In this document: in pieces, positions 38,402-46,504 of the stretch | How positions within the stretch are numbered: the first letter of the stretch is position 1 | Layout: each line of letters starts with the position of its first letter | DNA from: Lachnospiraceae bacterium | GTDB lineage: Bacteria > Bacillota > Clostridia > Lachnospirales > Lachnospiraceae | DNA length: 64,000 bases | Assembly: GCA_017634065.1 (NCBI GenBank) | Contig: JAGBOC010000010.1 | Coordinates: 1-64,000, forward strand | Reading direction: 5' to 3' | Program-made: the position numbers and the translations under genes | The notes under the pieces: generated by a model | Databases searched by the model: none | Seen by the model: only the letters and a program-made list of their open reading frames with translations | Told to the model about the DNA's origin: nothing

Positions 38402-39860
38402 AAAAAAGATTATAAAAACTTTAACTACATTATTTACATTACTATTTGTACTTGTGCAAAATACACTAATCGCATATAGTAATGATTCTTTATGGCCTAA
38501 ATATAGTAACGAAGTGACTGCAAAATCAGCATTTGTAATGGATGCCAATTCATCAAAAGTTCTATATTCTTTAAATGAAAACACTAAACTCTTTCCTGCT
38601 TCTCTCTCAAAAATAATGACTGCCATTGTGGTGTTGGATGAAGTTGGTGAGAACTATGATGAGCTTGTTACATTCTCATATAATTCCGTTACAAAAGATA
38701 TTGATAGAAACTCTGTAACAATAGGTGCAAGTGCAGGAGATCAGTTAAGTATCAAAGATTGCCTTTACTCTCTCCTTCTACCATCTGCAAATGATGTTGC
38801 AAATGCACTTGCAGAATATGTAGCAGGTTCAATAAATGACTTTGCTCTTCTCATGAACGAGAAAGCTAAAAACTTAGGTCTTACTAATACTCATTTTGTC
38901 AATCCATCGGGCTTACATGATGATAACCAATACACTACTTCAGCTGACATGGCGAAAATATTACAATGTGCCTTAACTTACCCAATATTTTCACAAATAT
39001 CATCTTCTGTATCTTATCGCCATGCTCCTATAAGAAGATATAAGAACCCTGATAACTCTAACAATCAAGTACTAAATACCACCAGCATACTTGTCCCAGG
39101 TAGTGGATACTACTATAATGGTGCTATCGCTGGTAAAACTGGACATACAGCAAGTGCTGGATATAATCTTGCTGTAGCTGCAAAAAAACAAGATATGACT
39201 CTCATTTGTGTAGTGCTTGGCTGTGAAAAAGATAAAACAAGATATCAAGAGGCAAAATCACTACTTGATTTTCATTTTAACAACTATAAATCACTCGTGA
39301 TAAAAGATACTGATCCAAGATTTGATGAATCAATAAGCAAGATAAGTGTTGATGATATTAGTTTGATAGACTCATTAAACATTACCTGTGATGAGTATTA
39401 CCACATTACACTACCAAATAATGCAGATTTTAGTGATGTTAATTCAAAAGTAACATTTCAAGTTGATGACATATATAATAAATATGCTATAGGTTCAATA
39501 AGTTATTATCTTGACGATGAATTAGTAGGAAAATGTACACTTGAAGGCAAAAATATTGATGTCGTTGAAGCAATATATACAAGTTATCTTAACTTAAGTA
39601 GCCCAATTGCTGATGAGAATAATGAAGATGCCACAAAAAAAACTGGTAATAATAATGTGACATTATCAAATTCACTAATATATCTCAATAATAATGGCAA
39701 TATAGTAATCTCACAAACACTCGTTACAGTTATAGCTGTAACTATTATACTACTTTTAGTAATTGGCATCATACTTCTCTTGTATGTATATGTATTTAGC
39801 AATAGCAATATTTCATTCAATAAAATAAGATTTAAGATTAAACGTAAGTTCAATAGATAA
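38391..39860 (+). CDS. D-alanyl-D-alanine carboxypeptidase (PBP5/DacF type)
   Basis: An exported serine peptidase that trims peptidoglycan pentapeptides. A signal peptide (about 1-30) is followed by the catalytic SxxK in PASLSKIMTAI (Ser near 72), the SxN motif in PSANDVANA and the KTG motif in GKTGHTASAGY. A beta-rich C-terminal domain and a terminal membrane helix (about 440-470) with a short basic tail come last, so it may stay membrane-anchored. It is translationally coupled to the kinase. tRNA-Arg starts 3 bases after its stop. Confidence 0.92.
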   Translation: MMIKKKIIKTLTTLFTLLFVLVQNTLIAYSNDSLWPKYSNEVTAKSAFVMDANSSKVLYSLNENTKLFPASLSKIMTAIVVLDEVGENYDELVTFSYNSVTKDIDRNSVTIGASAGDQLSIKDCLYSLLLPSANDVANALAEYVAGSINDFALLMNEKAKNLGLTNTHFVNPSGLHDDNQYTTSADMAKILQCALTYPIFSQISSSVSYRHAPIRRYKNPDNSNNQVLNTTSILVPGSGYYYNGAIAGKTGHTASAGYNLAVAAKKQDMTLICVVLGCEKDKTRYQEAKSLLDFHFNNYKSLVIKDTDPRFDESISKISVDDISLIDSLNITCDEYYHITLPNNADFSDVNSKVTFQVDDIYNKYAIGSISYYLDDELVGKCTLEGKNIDVVEAIYTSYLNLSSPIADENNEDATKKTGNNNVTLSNSLIYLNNNGNIVISQTLVTVIAVTIILLLVIGIILLLYVYVFSNSNISFNKIRFKIKRKFNR

Positions 39861-39862
39861 TT

Positions 39863-39936
39863 GTCCTTGTACCTCAGTAGGATAGAGGGTTCGCCTCCTA
39901 AGCGAGATGTCGGCGGTTCGATTCCGCCCAAGGACG
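39863..39936 (+). tRNA. tRNA-Arg (anticodon CCT)
   Basis: A 74-base cloverleaf. The acceptor stem is GTCCTTG / CAAGGAC with discriminator G. The anticodon stem is TTCGC/GCGAG with loop CTCCTAA (anticodon CCT), and the T arm is GGCGG-TTCGATT-CCGCC. No CCA is encoded. It sits between the carboxypeptidase stop (2 bases) and a terminator, so it is probably processed from the 3' end of that operon's transcript. Confidence 0.95.
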
Positions 39937-39940
39937 TATA

Positions 39941-39969
39941 AAAAAATGCTACATAATGTAGCATTTTTT
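39941..39969. terminator. Bidirectional terminator between convergent operons
   Basis: A stem of about 12 bp, AAAAAATGCTAC / GTAGCATTTTTT, with loop ATAAT. T-runs follow on both strands. It ends the plus-strand envelope operon after tRNA-Arg and also the minus-strand RsmF-like gene, whose stop is at 39970. Confidence 0.85.
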
Positions 39970-41184
39970 TTATACATTCCGAAGACCTTTGGGATAATGA
40001 TTTTTTAACATTCCGCTATTATATTTTGCTAGTCCAATTCCAAGACCTTTATAAGTGACTTTATAATAACCATTAGTATCTAACTTAATTCTTAAAGACT
40101 CTCCTTTTAAATATTTCATAATATCATAATCATCTAATTCAATTACATTGTCAAAATGTATACTTTCAATATGCGTTGATGCATGTGTTGGTAACTTTAT
40201 ACCTTTTTTCTCTTCAAAATGCTCTATCCCAATTCGAAGTGTAGGAACATTACTTAATAATGTAACATTAAAATCATTTTTTTCGTGCTTTACTAATTCT
40301 TCCCCTTTTTGTAAGATAGCATAAAACTGTCCTTCACCAATAGAATTGAATGGATAGTTTTTCTCAATTTTACACACTTTCAAATCTTTATATTTATCAA
40401 GTAAATAATCTACCACTTTCTCATCTTCCTCTAAGGAAAACGTACAAGTACTATATATAAGTTTGCCAGAGTCTTTTAGCATTATATATGCATCATCAAC
40501 TAATCTTTTTTGAATCATAGACATACTTTGAACTAACTTAAGACTCCATTGTTGCCTTGCCTCAATACTTTTTCGAAACATACCTTCGCCACTACATGGT
40601 GCATCAACAATTACTTTATCAAAATAATTAGTAAATCTGTCTGCTAACTTCTTCGAGTCGCTACAGGTTATTGCCACATTATCAAATCCTAATCTTTCAA
40701 TATTTGATGACAATACTTTAGCTCTTTCAAAATCAATGTCATTTGAGACAAGAAATCCTCCATCAGAGTTTTTAAGTGAGAAAAGTATTTCGGCACTTTT
40801 CCCACCAGGACTTGCACATAAATCAAGAACAAAATCATTTGGATCAATATCCACATCATATAGAACCTTTGACGCGGTTGGCTCCTGTATGTAGTATAGA
40901 CCCGCATGATATAGTGGGTCTTTGCCCGGGAATATACCACACATAGAAAGTTCATCTTTATCATAACAAATATATGCAAAATTATTATTCTTATAAATCA
41001 ATTCGCCCTTAAATCGCCTTATAAGCCAATCCAAATCAATATTTGATTTATAAAGCTTATGGAGATTGACAGTCATACCATGTTTGGGGCTTTTATCCAT
41101 AGCATCGATATACATTTGAAAGTATTCATTAGATAATTCACTCTTCAATCTTTCAATGAATTCTTTTTTTAATTCTAATCTCAT
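39970..41184 (-). CDS. RsmF/RsmB-type rRNA (cytosine-C5) methyltransferase
   Basis: A NOL1/NOP2/Sun family enzyme that methylates cytosine in 16S rRNA. The SAM-binding motif is DLCASPGGKSAEIL, and the two catalytic cysteines are in DAPCSGEGMFRK and STCTFSLEEDE. The C-terminal part (about 320-404) ends NHYPKGLRNV, like the PUA-like tail of RsmF/YebU-type proteins of Firmicutes. At 404 residues it lacks the N-terminal NusB domain of RsmB. The exact target base is not known. Confidence 0.88.
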   Translation of the reverse strand: MRLELKKEFIERLKSELSNEYFQMYIDAMDKSPKHGMTVNLHKLYKSNIDLDWLIRRFKGELIYKNNNFAYICYDKDELSMCGIFPGKDPLYHAGLYYIQEPTASKVLYDVDIDPNDFVLDLCASPGGKSAEILFSLKNSDGGFLVSNDIDFERAKVLSSNIERLGFDNVAITCSDSKKLADRFTNYFDKVIVDAPCSGEGMFRKSIEARQQWSLKLVQSMSMIQKRLVDDAYIMLKDSGKLIYSTCTFSLEEDEKVVDYLLDKYKDLKVCKIEKNYPFNSIGEGQFYAILQKGEELVKHEKNDFNVTLLSNVPTLRIGIEHFEEKKGIKLPTHASTHIESIHFDNVIELDDYDIMKYLKGESLRIKLDTNGYYKVTYKGLGIGLAKYNSGMLKNHYPKGLRNV

Positions 41185-41213
41185 ACTCTAAAAATAGCAA
41201 AATCGTAACAAAA

Positions 41214-41235
41214 AAGCAAGACCGAAGTCTTGCTT
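41214..41235 (-). terminator. Terminator of the histone-like gene (UUCG tetraloop)
   Basis: A 9-bp stem AAGCAAGAC / GTCTTGCTT closed by a TTCG loop on the minus strand, with a T-run after it. C(UUCG)G is an unusually stable tetraloop. A T-run on the other strand lets it also act in reverse. Confidence 0.85.
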
Positions 41236-41255
41236 ATTTTTTTTTCAAACAACTA

Positions 41256-41603
41256 TTACTTCTTTGTTGTTTTTTTCTTTGCAGGCTTTTTAGTTGCCTT
41301 TTTTGTAGCCTTCTTAGTTGTCTTCTTTACTGCTTTCTTTACAACTTTCTTTGCTGGCTTCTTTGCAACTTTTTTCTTTGTAGCCTTCTTAGCTGTTTTC
41401 TTAACTACCATTTTCTTTACCTTCTTTTCTTTTTTATTGGTTGTAGCTTTTTTAGGAGCTACTATTTTTTTTGCAACTTTCGCTGCGGGTTTCTTTGTTG
41501 ATGATTTACTCGCAGGAGTTTTCTCCTTACCTTCTGCAGAAATACCTGCAAATATCATTTCAAAAGCTTTTTGTAATTCAGTCATATTATATCCACTATC
41601 CAT
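41256..41603 (-). CDS. Lysine-rich histone-H1-like protein
   Basis: 115 residues. A short N-terminal segment (1-28; MTELQKAFEMIFAGI) may be helical. The remainder is built of KKxAKK, KKPAKK and KKATKK units; 42 of the last 92 or so residues are Lys, the rest mainly Ala, Thr, Val and Pro. This is the composition of bacterial H1-like proteins (Chlamydia Hc1/Hc2, Bordetella BpH1 tails) that bind DNA or RNA without sequence preference. AGGAGG lies 5 bases before the ATG, and a near-consensus promoter lies at 41633-41660. DNA or RNA binding is inference from composition. Confidence 0.75.
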   Translation of the reverse strand: MDSGYNMTELQKAFEMIFAGISAEGKEKTPASKSSTKKPAAKVAKKIVAPKKATTNKKEKKVKKMVVKKTAKKATKKKVAKKPAKKVVKKAVKKTTKKATKKATKKPAKKKTTKK

Positions 41604-41632
41604 ATTATCCTCCTACGAAATCTTATAATTAG

Positions 41633-41660
41633 ATTATAGCAAAAAAAAAATATTTGTCAA
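41633..41660 (-). promoter_or_regulatory. Near-perfect sigma-A promoter for the histone-like gene
   Basis: TTGACA (41655-41660) and an extended -10 TGCTATAAT (TATAAT at 41633-41638) with a 16-base spacer containing a long T-run. The leader is about 23 bases with an AGGAGG site. It is the best-matching promoter I see in the window. Confidence 0.85.
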
Positions 41661-41699
41661 TAAAAATGAGCAAAAAAAATATTATTTTTTTCTTAAAGA

Positions 41700-42836
41700 T
41701 TATGTCAAAAATATTCTTAAATATGAAAATAATTTTTTTAATGCAGTAATAAATCCATCAAACAAACCAAACTTATATAAACTCATAAGTAAAACTCCAA
41801 TTGGAATTGCAAATATAAGTCCTATGAAACCATATAGATTAAATCCTAAAAATAAAATTAAAATTGTAAATGCTGGATTTAAACCATAATCAGAACTCAT
41901 AATTCTATTTTGAATGACGTTTCTTATAAACTGTACCCCGAGATACATAAGAAGTATCACAATAAACTTAAAAATCTCTTTCTGAATTATACAATATACA
42001 GCCCAAGGCCATAAAATAAAACCAGATCCAAATATAGGGAGTGCATCTACAATAGTAATAAAAAGTGCAAGTAAAAATGGATGTTTGACTTTTACAACTA
42101 ATAATCCTATAAGTAACACTAAAAAGACTAAACCAACAACAATAATTTGTACTTTTAACCACCCATTGAAAATGATTAAGATTTCCGTCTTCATATACTT
42201 ATAAAAATTATATACTGATTTAGGCAAAACCTTTTTTAAGTTTTTTCTTATACTTTTATTGTCAATAATTAAAACATATGCTGATATAATTGCGAAAACA
42301 ACATTCACTATCACAACTGGTATGTTCTTAATAAAGTTTACAGAAAAATTAACTATTGGCTCCAATATCAAATTGATATGCGACATTACATTGTCAGCGG
42401 TAATAAGTGGAATTGATATTTTTGTCATATTTGTAGAGAATGGTGAGTTGCTTAAAATATTATTTACAAATCTCTCTGTTTCATTTATGACACTATTAAT
42501 ATCTCTTATAAATATTCTTACATCTATAGAAGAGTTAAGAATAATTTTATAAATATAAAAACTGACACCGAAAATGATTGAAGCCAAAACTACTGTGACA
42601 AAGATAACTATAAGAAGCGAGGTTCTTTTTCTTGGTATGTTTAGTTTCTCTTCGCACCTTGTCACAAGGCGATTTGAAATTATAGAGATAATAATACCGA
42701 AAATTAATGGTAGAAAGAATAAAACTAGTTTAGGTAAAAATCTAATAACTAAATAAAATAGCAATATATAAATTGCCACCGCAATAAAACTATTCAACAA
42801 ATCAATTAATAAGATTTTTTCATTACTCTTCTTCAT
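41700..42836 (-). CDS. AI-2E-family transporter (TqsA/YtvI-like)
   Basis: 378 residues with seven to eight hydrophobic helices: a pair at the N-terminus, one at about 60-85, and the C-terminal bundle from about 200. The domain pattern is that of AI-2E family proteins; the C-terminal signature region (ALPIFGSGFILWPWA and GLIFAIPIGVLL) fits. Substrates differ between members (quorum signal or Na+/Li+ export), so none is assigned. Its start overlaps the end of miaA by 14 bases. Confidence 0.85.
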   Translation of the reverse strand: MKKSNEKILLIDLLNSFIAVAIYILLFYLVIRFLPKLVLFFLPLIFGIIISIISNRLVTRCEEKLNIPRKRTSLLIVIFVTVVLASIIFGVSFYIYKIILNSSIDVRIFIRDINSVINETERFVNNILSNSPFSTNMTKISIPLITADNVMSHINLILEPIVNFSVNFIKNIPVVIVNVVFAIISAYVLIIDNKSIRKNLKKVLPKSVYNFYKYMKTEILIIFNGWLKVQIIVVGLVFLVLLIGLLVVKVKHPFLLALFITIVDALPIFGSGFILWPWAVYCIIQKEIFKFIVILLMYLGVQFIRNVIQNRIMSSDYGLNPAFTILILFLGFNLYGFIGLIFAIPIGVLLMSLYKFGLFDGFITALKKLFSYLRIFLT

Positions 42837-43758
42837 TATTTACATCAACCCATACTATATTTTTTTGTGCTTTAAACCAAGTAAGTTGCCTTTTTGCATA
42901 GTTTCTACTATGTTGTTTTATCAAATCAATAAGTGAGTTTAACTCTATTTTAGACTCATCATCTAGATCTTTGATATTTTCAATCATATCTCTTTTTGAG
43001 CAAAAATCATATAGTTCAGAATATCCTATACTCTTCATGGAGTTCATATCTTTTGTAAGCCCCATATTAATAAGTGTCTTAACTTCTTTCAGTAGTCCCT
43101 TTTCTATCATCATATCAACTCGTTTATTAATACGATTATAAAGTAAATCTCTATCCATGTTAAGAACATAAAACTTGTAGTTATATTTACTTTCTTTTTT
43201 ATTTTCAATTTTATTATGGACTGATATAGGGATATTGTGCAACCTATAAAACTCTATTGCGCGTATTACTCTTCTAACATTTTCTTTTGGTATCTTTTCT
43301 ATAGAATCTGGGTCTACCTTTCTCAATTCTTCATACAAGCTATCAATGCCTTCATTTTCTAACTTCTCATATATCTGTTTACGAATTGCTTTAGCATCTG
43401 TTTCATCCTCATACAAAAAATCTGTATCATACAATATTGCTTTTATATAAAATCCTGTCCCGCCAACAAGTATTGGTAATTTATTCCTGCTATAAATAAG
43501 CTCTATATAGTGGTCTACCATTTCTTTATATTCTTTTACATTGAGATTAATATTTGGCTCTACTTCATCAATCATATAATGTTTCACAGACAGTAATTCT
43601 GTCTTTGAGGGTTTTGCAGAACCTATATCTAAATATTTATAAACTTGAACAGAATCTAACGAAATAATTTCACCATTATAGTTTTCTGCAAACTTTATAG
43701 CATATTCAGTTTTTCCAACTGCCGTAGGACCTGCTACGACAACAAGATTCCTTTTCAC
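42823..43758 (-). CDS. miaA: tRNA dimethylallyltransferase
   Basis: It adds a dimethylallyl group to A37 of tRNAs reading UNN codons. The P-loop GPTAVGKTEYA is at the N-terminus, with DSVQVYKYLDIGSAKPS, VGGTGFYIKAIL and RRVIRAIEFY. The 311 residues are full length. The start overlaps the ispG stop by 4 bases. Its substrate DMAPP comes from the MEP pathway, to which the adjacent ispG belongs. Confidence 0.95.
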   Translation of the reverse strand: MKRNLVVVAGPTAVGKTEYAIKFAENYNGEIISLDSVQVYKYLDIGSAKPSKTELLSVKHYMIDEVEPNINLNVKEYKEMVDHYIELIYSRNKLPILVGGTGFYIKAILYDTDFLYEDETDAKAIRKQIYEKLENEGIDSLYEELRKVDPDSIEKIPKENVRRVIRAIEFYRLHNIPISVHNKIENKKESKYNYKFYVLNMDRDLLYNRINKRVDMMIEKGLLKEVKTLINMGLTKDMNSMKSIGYSELYDFCSKRDMIENIKDLDDESKIELNSLIDLIKQHSRNYAKRQLTWFKAQKNIVWVDVNNEEE

Positions 43759-44846
43759 ATCAAATCTTTCCTAATCTCATATAGTAAAGAGTCAACAATT
43801 CTATTCTCGCTAATCTTCTTAATTATCTTCCCCTTCTTGAATAGTATAGCTTCATTCTTTCCTCCTGCTATACCTATATCTGCTTCTCTTGCTTCGCCTG
43901 GACCATTTACAACACAACCCATAATTGCTACTTTATATTTCTGAAAATGAGATTTTTTTAACATCAAGTCATACTTTTCACTATTGAGTTCTTTCTCAAC
44001 TTTATCAGCAATTTCTATTATATTAATTTCAGTTCTTGCGCAAGTCGGACACGAAACTATCTCTATGCCACTATTTCGAAGAGAAAGTGACTCAAGGATT
44101 TTTTTTGCAGAAAAAATCTCTTCAACTGGGTCTCCTGTCAAACTAACTCTAATAGTATCTCCCAAACCTTCATAGAGTAATATGCCAAGTCCAACACTTG
44201 ACTTGATATTACCAGATTTAATAGTTCCAGATTCAGTAATTCCTATATGTAATGGATAATCATATTTTTTTGCAAAAAGTTTATATGCATCTATGGCTGT
44301 TAGAACATTAGATGACTTAATAGAAACAATCGTGTCATAAAAATCAAACTTTTCAAGTAACCTTATGTTATCAGTCGCCGACTCTACAAGTCCTTTGGCA
44401 GTGACTTTGCCATCATATTTTTCAAGTATCTTTTTATTGAGCGAACCACTATTGACACCAATTCTTATAGGTATTCGCTTCTTTTTACAAATATCTACAA
44501 CCTTTTTTACATTATCATTGTCACCAATATTGCCAGGATTTATCCTAATTTTATCAATTCCTCGTTCAGCTGACAAAATAGCAAGGCGATAGTCAAAGTG
44601 TATATCTGCAACAAGTGGAATATGTATTTTATTTTTTATTTTTTCGATAGCTAAAGCACTTTTTTCATCAGGAACACTTACACGTACAAGTTCACATCCT
44701 ACTTTTTCCAAACTTAATACCTGCTTGACAGTTTTTGCAACATCAAAAGTTTTAGTGTTACACATTGACTGAATGATAATTCTGTTGCTATGGCCTATAC
44801 TTATTTTGCCGACTTTGATTTTCTTTGTTTCTTCTCTTTTTCGCAT
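43755..44846 (-). CDS. ispG: 4-hydroxy-3-methylbut-2-enyl diphosphate synthase
   Basis: The 4Fe-4S enzyme of the MEP isoprenoid pathway (GcpE). The TIM barrel begins with IIIQSMCNTKT. Cluster ligands are in SCPTCARTEIN and GCVVNGPGEA. The 363 residues match the short bacterial form. Its first 46 bases overlap the 3' end of uvrC in another frame. ispF is also in this window (50528-51037). Confidence 0.95.
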   Translation of the reverse strand: MRKREETKKIKVGKISIGHSNRIIIQSMCNTKTFDVAKTVKQVLSLEKVGCELVRVSVPDEKSALAIEKIKNKIHIPLVADIHFDYRLAILSAERGIDKIRINPGNIGDNDNVKKVVDICKKKRIPIRIGVNSGSLNKKILEKYDGKVTAKGLVESATDNIRLLEKFDFYDTIVSIKSSNVLTAIDAYKLFAKKYDYPLHIGITESGTIKSGNIKSSVGLGILLYEGLGDTIRVSLTGDPVEEIFSAKKILESLSLRNSGIEIVSCPTCARTEINIIEIADKVEKELNSEKYDLMLKKSHFQKYKVAIMGCVVNGPGEAREADIGIAGGKNEAILFKKGKIIKKISENRIVDSLLYEIRKDLM

Positions 44847-46504
44847 GATAGCATTTCCTTACTTCGAAGCGACCTATGATATTCGATTGCAAATCTATGA
44901 GTCTCATCTTGTATTTTTGTAATTAATTTGAATAGTTCTTTATAATTATGTAAGTCAACTTCAACATCATTATAAATTATACCACGAGTTCTATGGTTTT
45001 CATCCTTAACCATACCAATAACCGGAATGTCTATTTGATACTTACTCAATACACTTAATGCGACATTAACCTGTCCACGTCCACCATCAATTAGAAAAAT
45101 GGATGGCAGACTATTAAACTTTGCATCATCTTTTACAAATCTTTCAACTCTTCTTGTTATAACTTCTTCCATAGATGCATAGTCATCAGGTCCTGCGACA
45201 GTCTTTATCTTAAACTTTCTATAATCATTCTTTTTGAAGCCTTTACCTTCCCAGACAACCATTGATGCAACATTAAGTACCCCAGAAGTATTTGATATAT
45301 CATATGACTCTAATCTTTTAATCTCATCTATTCCAGTTATTTTTTTCAAGTCTTCATATGCTATCCCAAGTTCTTTTTCTTCTCGCAGATATTTTGCCAC
45401 TCTTTGATTATACTGGATTTTTGCATTTAAAGAAGCAAGTTTCACAAGTTTATCTTTAGAACCCTTTTTAGGTACTACTAATTTACATTTTCTTGTATCT
45501 CTTGATAGCCACTCATCATATAATTCCTTGTCTTCTATCTCAATAGGTATCCAAATCTCCCTTGGTAAGAAAAATGTCTCATTGTAGTATTGTTTTATAA
45601 AACTTGAAATTATTTCCGAGTCAGTATCATTTTCATCAATATTGACAATATTAGTATTTCTATCAATGATATTACCATCTCTAACTTCAAATATTTGAAT
45701 CATAGCAATATCTTTTTCACGATACATACCAACTATATCTTTATCAAACTCTTCTTTACTATCTATTTTTTGTTTTTCAGTAATTTCATTAATTGTCCTT
45801 ATCTTATCACGATATTCTGCCGCTTCTTCAAACTTATTATCACTAGCATAGTCATTCATCTTTTTTTCAAGTTCTCTGATTATTTCCTTTGTATTCCCTG
45901 ATAAAAAGTTCTTAACCTCATTAACCTCTTTCATATAGTCTTCTACATTTTCATTAACGCAGGGAGCGCTACACATATTTAAGTGATAATAAAGGCACTC
46001 TTTATATTTAATTTGTTTTTTCTTACTTAAGTCAAGTTTGCAGAGCCTTAATTTATAATTATCTTTAATATATTTTAAAGCCTCTGTAACTATTCCACCA
46101 GACATATATGGTCCAAAGTACAAAGCCTTATCTTTAGACTTTCGATGTACCATAAACACCCTTGGATAGGGTTCATCAGTAGTGAGTTTTATATATGGAT
46201 AATTCTTGTCATCTTTAAGTAAAGTATTATATCTTGGCCTATACTCTTTTATGAAATTAGACTCTAAAATCAAACTTTCAAGTTCATTGTCGACAACTAT
46301 ATATTCAAAATACTCAATATTTGAAACCATCTGATTAATTTTAGATGTTTTTTGATATGAGTCAGAAAAATACTGCTTTACTCTATTTTTTAGATTTTTT
46401 GCCTTCCCTACATAAATTACCTCTCCATCGGATTTATGCATAATATAAACTCCTGGAGAAGTTGGCAACTTTTTTAATTCACTTTCAATATTAAAATCAG
46501 ACAC
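44801..46504 (-). CDS. uvrC: Excinuclease ABC subunit C lacking the C-terminal HhH domain
   Basis: The nucleotide-excision-repair nuclease. The N-terminal GIY-YIG domain (PTSPGVYIMHKSDGEVIYVGKAKNLKNRV) makes the 3' cut, so the long motif is cited only in part: GVYIM and VIYVGKAKNL. A Cys-rich segment (ECLYYHLNMCSAPC) and the UVR motif (DNKFEEAAEYRDKI) follow. The RNase-H-like nuclease domain (LIDGGRGQVN) makes the 5' cut. The protein stops at 567 residues after FAIEYHRSLRSK with a basic tail (EKEKKQRKSKSAK). The usual DxIPGIGxKR helix-hairpin-helix pair is absent, and the tail overlaps ispG. Confidence 0.92.
   Translation of the reverse strand: MSDFNIESELKKLPTSPGVYIMHKSDGEVIYVGKAKNLKNRVKQYFSDSYQKTSKINQMVSNIEYFEYIVVDNELESLILESNFIKEYRPRYNTLLKDDKNYPYIKLTTDEPYPRVFMVHRKSKDKALYFGPYMSGGIVTEALKYIKDNYKLRLCKLDLSKKKQIKYKECLYYHLNMCSAPCVNENVEDYMKEVNEVKNFLSGNTKEIIRELEKKMNDYASDNKFEEAAEYRDKIRTINEITEKQKIDSKEEFDKDIVGMYREKDIAMIQIFEVRDGNIIDRNTNIVNIDENDTDSEIISSFIKQYYNETFFLPREIWIPIEIEDKELYDEWLSRDTRKCKLVVPKKGSKDKLVKLASLNAKIQYNQRVAKYLREEKELGIAYEDLKKITGIDEIKRLESYDISNTSGVLNVASMVVWEGKGFKKNDYRKFKIKTVAGPDDYASMEEVITRRVERFVKDDAKFNSLPSIFLIDGGRGQVNVALSVLSKYQIDIPVIGMVKDENHRTRGIIYNDVEVDLHNYKELFKLITKIQDETHRFAIEYHRSLRSKEMLSCEKEKKQRKSKSAK

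Noticed and set aside
35585-39860. A vancomycin-resistance-type cluster (VanR/VanS-like plus D,D-carboxypeptidase).
   Set aside because: There is no ligase, dehydrogenase or VanX. The peptidase is a PBP5-type serine enzyme, not VanY. It is better read as ordinary wall maintenance.
39584-39964. A 126-codon minus-strand ORF containing GIEPPTSRLGGEPS.
   Set aside because: It is the familiar antisense reading of a tRNA (tRNA-Arg here) running into the antisense of the carboxypeptidase gene.
41230-41628. A plus-strand ORF rich in Phe and Leu that could pass as a membrane protein.
   Set aside because: It is the complement of the Lys-rich codons of the histone-like gene, which has a promoter, ribosome site and terminator on the other strand.
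44755-44846. A frameshift that might hide the UvrC helix-hairpin-helix domain.
   Set aside because: The following bases are fully used by an intact ispG N-terminus, and no HhH-like sequence appears in the other frames.
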